A DNA stretch of 6,299 nucleotides, taken from NCBI GenBank assembly GCA_027066265.1, contig JAMOOB010000438.1, positions 1 through 6,299 on the forward strand. Reading direction: 5' to 3'. Within the stretch, counting starts at the first letter, position 1. Every line of letters starts with the position of its first letter. The position numbers and the translations under genes are program-made. Of this stretch, positions 1-5,360 are shown one piece after another. Source of the DNA: Desulfurococcales archaeon. Its GTDB lineage: Archaea > Thermoproteota > Thermoprotei_A > Sulfolobales > Ignisphaeraceae. The notes below the pieces were generated by a model. That model worked only from the letters and a program-made list of their open reading frames with translations, was not told the DNA's origin and ran no database searches.

Positions 1-568
1 CACTCTTCTCCTCCAAGCTCTTCTCCTTCTCTATTATAAGCCTCAGAATCTCTTGAATGAGCTGCTGGATAGCTTCGGTCGTACTTGCCTTGACGGGTTT
101 CTCTACTTTTTCACCGCGGAGACTCTTTTCAGCTCGTTCAACGAAGCCTTCCGTTATGAGTTTGAGCTCGAACTCGTACAGTACACCTTCGTACTTCTCG
201 TTGTAGACCTCCTTACCGTTCTTTACGTAGAGGAAGATCGTTGTTGGAGATGCATGAACATCGTACTTCCTAAACGTTCCAGCAGCTGCTTCGGATTTGC
301 AGTTTCGTGCAAACCATTCGCATAGAACGATTACGAAATGCATGTCTGGGTTCTGCTTAGCGTACTTCTGAACGAAGGGAAACCATATATTGTCGTACTT
401 CCTGCAAGCTGGACACTTCGTATTGTCGAAGTATATAACGTAGACACCGTCCTTATCCGGGACGAAGGGCTCGCCTTCACATCTTACGAGGATCCACACA
501 TCGTTGTTACGATCATAGACGTATATCCCGTGAGGACAGTCGGTGCCTACGGTCTTGAACACCTTCAT
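1..568 (-). CDS. Thioredoxin-fold protein with CPAC redox motif (3' end outside window)
   Basis: The minus strand is open from an ATG at 568 to the window edge, giving 189 codons without a stop, so the C-terminus is missing. A hydrophobic beta strand (about residues 42-48) leads into the redox motif CPAC at residues 52-55. A second strand (about 77-83) and the SPTT segment at 107-110, with the cis-proline expected opposite the active site, complete a thioredoxin-like core of about 120 residues. Beyond residue 160 the chain is charged and probably helical, possibly coiled coil, which a minimal thioredoxin lacks. There are four more cysteines (11, 30, 83, 90). No signal peptide or membrane segment is visible, so a cytosolic thiol-disulfide role is inferred; partner and substrate are unknown. 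The start is preceded by a G-rich stretch; a TTG two codons upstream is an alternative. It lies 65 bp after the helicase on the same strand. Confidence 0.85.
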   Translation of the reverse strand, partial: MKVFKTVGTDCPHGIYVYDRNNDVWILVRCEGEPFVPDKDGVYVIYFDNTKCPACRKYDNIWFPFVQKYAKQNPDMHFVIVLCEWFARNCKSEAAAGTFRKYDVHASPTTIFLYVKNGKEVYNEKYEGVLYEFELKLITEGFVERAEKSLRGEKVEKPVKASTTEAIQQLIQEILRLIIEKEKSLEEKS

Positions 569-611
569 CTCCAACCCCTATCCCTAGACCGCCGAAACTA
601 AGCATGAGGGA

Positions 612-621
612 GCTAATAAGT
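612..621 (-). promoter_or_regulatory. Weak TATA-like box before the thioredoxin-fold gene
   Basis: Read on the minus strand, CTTATTAG lies in the 65-bp gap between the helicase stop and the thioredoxin-fold start. Archaeal spacing would place transcription initiation near 590, leaving a leader of about 22 nt. The match to a TATA box is weak, and the gene may instead be read from the helicase promoter. Confidence 0.3.
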
Positions 622-633
622 CGTACGAACTGG

Positions 634-3600
634 CTACGAATGGGAAGAACCTTCGGAGTGCTTCCTAAGCTCTTCTGCAACGAGGTAAGCTATGTACACA
701 GCCTTAGCGCGTTGCGATACGTATCGACAGAGCGTTTCCAGTATGCGACTCACTACACGTTCACGAAGTACTGTGACACCATCTTCGCTCTCACTACGTG
801 AGAGCTCTATCGAGATCCTCTTATGGATCTCGTCTATCGAAGGAACGTCTATTCGTTCGATACCCTCTATCTCCACGGATTGAACGAGTTGTGTTATCGA
901 TGGCGGATCTATGCCTACGCATTTCAGCATCTCCGTGACGTCTATCGCTTCCTCAGCGTATCTCTGTAGAATCCTAGAATTGAGTTTACTAAGCTCTTCG
1001 ACTACGGATCGCCTACTCGAGACTACTAACCTAAAGTTCTCGTACTCAACAAGATCCTCAACATCACGTTCGAGTTCTCTTAAGCTACGTGGAGGTGGTG
1101 CAAAGGGTAGCTTTACGTAGAGATCGTGGACGCATCTACACTCTTCACCATCGTACGTAGCTACGGCCATCAATACCTTGGGTGTTGGACTATCCTCGTC
1201 TATCGTTATCGTAGCGATATCGAGAGCCAGGATCTTGTTTGCACGGCTAGGCTTAGGAATAGAGATCTTCTTCCCGCGCACGATTGCTGCAATCCTTTCG
1301 CGTAGCAGAACGTAGTCTACGATTCTAGCTGCAACACGTTTTACCTGATCCCACGTAATGCCGCGCGTAAGCATATCTACGTAGGCTATCTCGTCAACTA
1401 GCTGTAGCAGTACGAAATCTAAGTCGTCGGGTTGGTACTCCTCAATGCTTCTACGTACCTGAACCCAATCTAGTTTCTCGAGAAGACCAGCTGCTTCAGG
1501 TTCGTGTAGCTCTATGAATTTCTTCTCGCCTAGCTTCTCGACACCGTACATGATGGTCTCGAAAGCTATGCCGAAGACTCTCCTCAGCACTATCATGAGC
1601 ATCGCTAGCCCTAGCCGAAGCATTGCAACGTCTTCCTCTTCGCTCGTTTCGACGACGATCCCATAGGTATAGTCTCGATACTCGCCTGCAGTATTCGTAG
1701 GTACGTAGACGGGTTTCCTAGCGTAGGTAACTACGCTCCTATCGCCTACACGGAACACTACTGGTCGATCCGATACAACCATCCACACGACTCGGTTAGG
1801 CACCTTGATGAGTTCGCCGAACCCCTTCTTGGGTGGATAGACAACGCAGTGAACGTAGCTAAAGATCTTGCCTCTCGCAATGTCTTTGAGAAGCGAAGGT
1901 TCTTCACCCCACGAAAGCTTTATGTATCTATACTCCTCGATAGCTTCAGCGATAGCATCGTTCATTCTCGAGTAGAGGTTTCGTAGAGGTACCTCGATAA
2001 CAGCCTTAACTACGCGACTTCTCCTACCGGTATCCATACCAACGACAATGGCATCGTTCGCTATGTCGAAGCATCCCGGCTGGAATCTCTCTACGAGATC
2101 GCAGTGACCAATAGGTTCGAGTGGATGCCTTACACCAGTAGAATCCTCGAGATACCTCTTCACTCCGTATGGAGGTCCGAACTCGTAGAAGTTGAGGCGT
2201 TCCCATATCCACCTAGCTTTGTTAAGATCGTGGTGCGAACCCTTTACTACCCCTACCTCCCTAAGAACCTGTATCTCTCGTTCATCGAAGTTCTTGGGGA
2301 TCCACGGAGAAAGCAGTTTTGCTAAAGCTCTGAATAGCACAAGGTACTTATTGTCTGGATTGACGATCGTTATCTCTAGCGGTAGCGATAACCATTTCTT
2401 GAGAGCTTCTACACCCTTCATCAATAGTTCCCAATCCCATCGAGATCCAGGGAAGATTATCGATTCAGTGAATGGAATCTCCTTCCTCCTACCTTTCCTA
2501 CCTTCGCGTTGCAGGAACTCTCTAACGTTCTCGGGTAGACCAATGTGAACAACCCTCACGACCGTACCTATGTCTATTCCCTGAGTAAGGGTTCTAGGAC
2601 TGAAGATTATCTTGATGCGTCCTGTTCTAGCTCCTTCCTCAATACTTTCCCTAACACTCTTAGGTACGAGATGATGATGCGTAGCTACCATCGATGCGTA
2701 TTCCTTGCCAAACAAGCGCTCTACTTCTGCTTGAACTCTCTTGGCAAGCTCTTCAGCTCTAGCAATGCTCTTGGTAAAGACTAGGGTAACACCTTCGTCC
2801 TTTACGTAGTGAGCGATAACTTCTTCGGGTGCAAGGCCAGGGCTTGGAACTTCTATTCCTAGTGCTCTCAGATAGTTCAGTACCTTGTATACGCACTTCT
2901 TGAAGTACTCATAGTCCTCGAATGCTCGAAGAATCTCGTCGTCGACATCGTTTCTAGACGCAACCATGCTGCGGTACTTCGAGATCTCGAGCCATACGTT
3001 CCTCAAGTTCTTGCCTAGAACTACGTATAGACGGTTCTCGACACGGAAAGCACGTCCTTCAACTACTTCGCATGGTCTACCCGTAGCCTTTTCGAGATAC
3101 CTACATACATCCTCAGCGTTAGCGAGCGTTGCTGTAAGGATCACGATCTGCGGAGGTTTTCGGCTGAAGGACGTGATGAGCTCTATCATTCCTAGTATCA
3201 ATGCGATGCTTCTAGGACTGTAGAAATCTAGCTCGTCGAAGACCATCATCGAAAGGTTTGCAAAGTAGCTATAGAGAAGAGCTTTGCGAGGATCTTCCAC
3301 CAACTTCTTGACTTCGTGAAGAAGGAATGCAGGGTTCGTGATGAGGATCCTAGAGCTCTGGATCTCCATCCTAAGCCTCTGGATTCCCATACCTTTCGCG
3401 TACTGTTCTCGAACAGCTGCATCGAGCTTAAACACCTTGACGTTGGTGGCTTGTGCATAACGCGTTATTCTACGTATCTGATCGTTGGCTAGCGCAAGTG
3501 TTGGGTATACAGCTATGCATCTGAACTCGTTCTTAGAAGCTTTGCGAAGAGCATACATAACCCAAGCCTCCGTCTTTCCAGAACCCGTACCAGCACAGAG

Positions 3601-3819
3601 TACGAGATTCATTCCTTTCTCGAGTATTTCGAGAGAACGTAGTTGATGTTCGTAGAGTCTCTGTTCTCCAAAACTCTTCAGTTCTTCGTCGAGGCATAGC
3701 TCTGGAAGGATATCGCAGAACCTTGTATCGGTTCTCGGAGGCTCTATGCCGGGCTCCCTCGATGCTACGTAGTCGTAGCCAAGCTTCTCGAAAAGCTTAG
3801 CGCTATCGAGAACCCTCAA
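634..3819 (-). CDS. Superfamily 2 DNA helicase, Hrq1/MrfA-like, with possible degenerate RNase H-like C-terminus
   Basis: This 1061-residue protein carries a full SF2 helicase core. Motif order: YEHQ Q-like segment (56-59), Walker A AGTGSGKTE (76-84), Ia PTLALANDQ (106-114), Ib TNPAFLLHE (161-169), Walker B DELD (195-198), III TAT (229-231), IV (345-359), V LTQGIDIG (411-418) and VI QREGRKGRR (437-445). The TNP..LLH segment, the QGIDIG motif and the IVNPDN linker after motif VI recall Hrq1/MrfA (YprA) helicases, which unwind DNA 3'-5' in lesion repair. The four-cysteine DUF1998 cluster usual in MrfA is not visible. Residues 863-965 start with ILALDIAT and look like a worn RNase H/DnaQ-type fold. 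The start is TTG: no in-frame ATG or GTG lies between it and the upstream in-frame stop. A GGGGATGGG stretch (3836-3828) lies upstream. The helicase call is firm; subfamily and repair role are inference. Confidence 0.9.
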   Translation of the reverse strand: MRVLDSAKLFEKLGYDYVASREPGIEPPRTDTRFCDILPELCLDEELKSFGEQRLYEHQLRSLEILEKGMNLVLCAGTGSGKTEAWVMYALRKASKNEFRCIAVYPTLALANDQIRRITRYAQATNVKVFKLDAAVREQYAKGMGIQRLRMEIQSSRILITNPAFLLHEVKKLVEDPRKALLYSYFANLSMMVFDELDFYSPRSIALILGMIELITSFSRKPPQIVILTATLANAEDVCRYLEKATGRPCEVVEGRAFRVENRLYVVLGKNLRNVWLEISKYRSMVASRNDVDDEILRAFEDYEYFKKCVYKVLNYLRALGIEVPSPGLAPEEVIAHYVKDEGVTLVFTKSIARAEELAKRVQAEVERLFGKEYASMVATHHHLVPKSVRESIEEGARTGRIKIIFSPRTLTQGIDIGTVVRVVHIGLPENVREFLQREGRKGRRKEIPFTESIIFPGSRWDWELLMKGVEALKKWLSLPLEITIVNPDNKYLVLFRALAKLLSPWIPKNFDEREIQVLREVGVVKGSHHDLNKARWIWERLNFYEFGPPYGVKRYLEDSTGVRHPLEPIGHCDLVERFQPGCFDIANDAIVVGMDTGRRSRVVKAVIEVPLRNLYSRMNDAIAEAIEEYRYIKLSWGEEPSLLKDIARGKIFSYVHCVVYPPKKGFGELIKVPNRVVWMVVSDRPVVFRVGDRSVVTYARKPVYVPTNTAGEYRDYTYGIVVETSEEEDVAMLRLGLAMLMIVLRRVFGIAFETIMYGVEKLGEKKFIELHEPEAAGLLEKLDWVQVRRSIEEYQPDDLDFVLLQLVDEIAYVDMLTRGITWDQVKRVAARIVDYVLLRERIAAIVRGKKISIPKPSRANKILALDIATITIDEDSPTPKVLMAVATYDGEECRCVHDLYVKLPFAPPPRSLRELERDVEDLVEYENFRLVVSSRRSVVEELSKLNSRILQRYAEEAIDVTEMLKCVGIDPPSITQLVQSVEIEGIERIDVPSIDEIHKRISIELSRSESEDGVTVLRERVVSRILETLCRYVSQRAKAVYIAYLVAEELRKHSEGSSHS

Positions 3820-3855
3820 CCCATGTACCCATCCCCTTACTTATCTCGTAACGAG

Positions 3856-3863
3856 TCTATAAC
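3856..3863. promoter_or_regulatory. Symmetric TATA box, probably shared by helicase (-) and C/D sRNA (+)
   Basis: The sequence reads CTATAA on the plus strand and TTATAG on the minus strand. Counting about 26 nt from its centre puts a minus-strand start near 3833, some 14 nt before the helicase TTG. It also puts a plus-strand start near 3885, two bases before the C box of the guide RNA. Both spacings fit archaeal TBP/TFB initiation. Bidirectional use is inferred from geometry only. Confidence 0.6.
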
Positions 3864-3884
3864 CCCTCTAATCAGCTAGTGCTA

Positions 3885-3937
3885 CGGTGATGAAGCGCCC
3901 AACCTGAGGTTCATGATGATATCCACCGGGTCTGATA
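3885..3937 (+). ncRNA. C/D box sRNA guiding 2'-O-methylation, probable 23S rRNA target
   Basis: All four boxes match consensus in order: C box GTGATGA (3887-3893), a 10-nt guide, D' box CTGA (3904-3907), a 5-nt spacer, C' box ATGATGA (3913-3919), a 12-nt guide, and D box CTGA (3932-3935). Guide and spacer lengths are those of archaeal sRNAs that bind L7Ae, Nop5 and fibrillarin. The D guide (3920-3931) is complementary to ACCCGGUGGAUA. Its central 10 nt (3921-3930) match the conserved CCCGGUGGAU that I recall near the 5' end of crenarchaeal 23S rRNA. By the N+5 rule the modified base would be the G opposite C3927. The D' guide (3894-3903) would pair with GUUGGGCGCU, a target I do not recognise, with methylation opposite C3899. 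A 3-bp terminal pairing (3881-3883 with 3938-3940) is possible. Exact transcript ends are estimates. Confidence 0.9.
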
Positions 3938-3940
3938 AGC

Positions 3941-3950
3941 CCTATAATAG
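3941..3950 (+). promoter_or_regulatory. TATA box of the MFS transporter gene
   Basis: CCTATAATAG is a good archaeal TATA box. Its centre lies about 26 nt before 3971-3972, which would give a leader of about 12 nt holding only the ribosome binding site. It begins six bases after the D box of the guide RNA, so the sRNA 3' end and this promoter nearly touch. Confidence 0.65.
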
Positions 3951-3973
3951 GAGTGCTGCGAGGGGTAAAAGCC

Positions 3974-3978
3974 AGGTG
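3974..3978 (+). promoter_or_regulatory. Ribosome binding site deciding the TTG start of the MFS gene
   Basis: AGGTG lies 5 nt before the TTG at 3984 and matches the archaeal anti-Shine-Dalgarno. The frame has a stop at 3966 and no ATG or GTG between that stop and the TTG, so this site supports the non-standard start. Confidence 0.65.
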
Positions 3979-3983
3979 CTGCT

Positions 3984-5147
3984 TTGCTTAGGAATCCTAT
4001 ACCCATATGCATAGCGCTAGCATTGCTAGGCACGTTAGCGTTCAGAATTCAGCACCCAGCAATCTCGTTCTATGCACGCGAAATCCTTCATGCGAGCGCT
4101 CTCGACATAGGGCTGCTTACAGCGTCCTTCATGATTGCACGAGCGATCTCGTCCATCGTCGCGGGCTGGGTATATAGATATAGATCGATTGCGAAGCTCC
4201 TCCCTGCAACTTGCTTCGTTGCTAACGCTGTTGTAGCGCTGGTATACATGTATGTAAGAGACGTTGCGTCGATGATACTCCTACGCGCCGTTCAAGGGAT
4301 TCTCAATGGCCTTGCGTGGGTGACGATACAGGTTGTCTTGGGAGAAGCTGCGCCTCGAAATCTGCGTGCTACGCTCTACTCGATATACTTCGCCGTAGGA
4401 TCGATGGGAATAGCGCTAGCTAACTACGTCTACAGCTGTCTGAGTGCTGTGAGCGTAGATCCAACGAAGCTATCCCTAGCGATCTCTTCGCTAACGTTCG
4501 TGGCAGCAGCTTTGTTAGCTCTTTTGATGCCCTACGTAGAGCCTCGGAAAAAGGAAGGAATTTCATCGAGGGGTAGCCTAGGCTTGGCTCTATCTATAAT
4601 GTTGTTCTCGTTCTCGATATCTTTAGCAATCTCGTTTCCAGTAAGCGAAGTTGTCTACATCTACGTAAAGGAGGTGTTTTCGATGAGCAAGAGCAGCGTA
4701 ACCGCTATGCTAGCTACGGCGATGTTGGTAGCCACGATAATCGGGCTCATCCTTAGCATGGTGGCAGATCGATTATCGGAGAAACTATCCTTGATGATCG
4801 TAGCCGTGCTGATGGTGAGCGGGGTGGTAGCGGCATTAATCGATGTGGTGTACGCCATGGCTATAGCTCTAACTCTTCTCCTATCCATATCGCGTGCAAG
4901 CATATCCATCTCTAGAAGGATAGCGGTATCGAGGTTGGGTCCTCGAGGAGTAGGCTACGTTAATGCAGCTAACAATATCGGTAGCGTCGTTGGTTCAATA
5001 ACGATAGGAATGCTGTACGATGCTTTCGGTGCTGCTCGTCTACCCCTAGACGGGGTATCGTTATCACTTACATTGCTAGCATTCTACGTTCCGATACTGA
5101 TCGTTGCAATGGTATCCATTGTAGTGGTGTGTAGGTACCTAGACTAA
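3984..5147 (+). CDS. Major facilitator superfamily (MFS) transporter
   Basis: This 387-residue integral membrane protein has about 12 hydrophobic helices in two halves, separated by a basic loop at about residues 186-196, the usual length and plan of an MFS carrier. RAVQGILNGLAW at 101-112 corresponds to MFS motif B (R..QG...G), whose arginine is linked to proton coupling in related carriers. The loop after helix 2 (61-72, GWVYRYRSIAKL) is a degenerate motif A lacking its aspartate. The equivalent loop in the second half keeps ADRLSEKL (261-268). The topology suggests secondary transport of a small solute or drug across the cytoplasmic membrane; the substrate cannot be read from sequence. The start is TTG, supported by AGGTG 5 nt upstream and an in-frame stop at 3966. 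It is transcribed away from the helicase from its own TATA box. No poly-T terminator follows. Confidence 0.92.
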   Translation: MLRNPIPICIALALLGTLAFRIQHPAISFYAREILHASALDIGLLTASFMIARAISSIVAGWVYRYRSIAKLLPATCFVANAVVALVYMYVRDVASMILLRAVQGILNGLAWVTIQVVLGEAAPRNLRATLYSIYFAVGSMGIALANYVYSCLSAVSVDPTKLSLAISSLTFVAAALLALLMPYVEPRKKEGISSRGSLGLALSIMLFSFSISLAISFPVSEVVYIYVKEVFSMSKSSVTAMLATAMLVATIIGLILSMVADRLSEKLSLMIVAVLMVSGVVAALIDVVYAMAIALTLLLSISRASISISRRIAVSRLGPRGVGYVNAANNIGSVVGSITIGMLYDAFGAARLPLDGVSLSLTLLAFYVPILIVAMVSIVVVCRYLD

Positions 5148-5187
5148 CTCTTCGAGATGTGTTTACCAAACTCACTTCAACGAAGAG
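5148..5187 (+). repeat. Inverted repeat directly after the MFS stop codon
   Basis: CTCTTCG (5148-5154), beginning right after the TAA stop, is perfectly complementary to CGAAGAG (5181-5187), with 26 nt between the arms. It could shape the 3' end of the MFS transcript. No T-run follows, so it is not a standard archaeal terminator. Confidence 0.4.
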
Positions 5188-5314
5188 CACAGCATCGATA
5201 GCGCTGGTCGTGTCGTATCAATGCTTTGAATAGATACTCACGCAGTGATTTCGTGCTACGAAGGGATTGCAGTGCATTAAGGATCGGCAATCAAGACTTT
5301 CGGGGAGGACCTCT

Positions 5315-5333
5315 GCCGGGTGCTCCGCTCGGT
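5315..5333 (+). repeat. Hairpin in permease leader, upstream of the Shine-Dalgarno hairpin
   Basis: GCCGGG (5315-5320) pairs with CTCGGT (5328-5333) through six pairs, two of them G-U, around a 7-nt loop. It abuts the next hairpin with no unpaired base, so the two could stack in a transcript. Confidence 0.4.
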
Positions 5334-5353
5334 GAGGTGATTTGGTTCACCTC
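5334..5353 (+). promoter_or_regulatory. Shine-Dalgarno hidden in a hairpin by an anti-Shine-Dalgarno mimic
   Basis: GAGGTGAT (5334-5341) is complementary over 8 nt to the ATCACCTC end of archaeal 16S rRNA. Its first seven bases pair perfectly with TCACCTC (5347-5353) across a 6-nt loop (5341-5346), and G-U and C-G pairs could extend the stem to 5330 and 5357. The ATG of the permease follows at 5361. The distance from Shine-Dalgarno to ATG, about 19 nt, is longer than usual, so either the hairpin matters or the element is not the working site. Confidence 0.45.
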
Positions 5354-5360
5354 GTTGAGT

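Larger units (their letters stand above)
5148..5360. other. 213-bp gap between transporters: no recognised gene, several inverted repeats
   Basis: No protein or RNA family is recognisable here. One frame stays open from about 5205 to 5372, but its arginine-, glycine- and proline-rich translation looks non-coding. Besides the flanking repeats listed separately, there is a small hairpin TTCGT-GCT-ACGAA (5250-5262) and a 6-bp pairing GATTGC (5265-5270) with GCAATC (5287-5292). The second half probably contains the permease leader. A possible weak promoter element near 5275-5280 (ATTAAG) is not convincing. Confidence 0.5.

Noticed and set aside
53..601. Two plus-strand open frames (53-325 and 338-601)
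   Set aside because: They are antisense to the thioredoxin-fold gene, whose minus-strand frame shows the CPAC and cis-Pro motifs; the plus-strand translations show no family features.
604..3458. Several plus- and minus-strand frames of 60-120 codons inside the helicase region
   Set aside because: They lie in other frames of the 1061-codon helicase, which has all SF2 motifs in order; none shows a motif or ribosome binding site of its own.
4661..4909. Minus-strand open frame inside the MFS gene
   Set aside because: Antisense shadow of transmembrane-coding sequence; the plus-strand frame has MFS motifs.
5148..5187. Factor-independent terminator after the MFS gene
   Set aside because: The arms are 26 nt apart and no T-run follows; archaeal terminators are T-rich.
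5300..5360. Possible tRNA or other known structured RNA in the hairpin pair before the permease
   Set aside because: No acceptor stem, anticodon arm or consistent T-loop can be built, and no RNase P or SRP signature is present.
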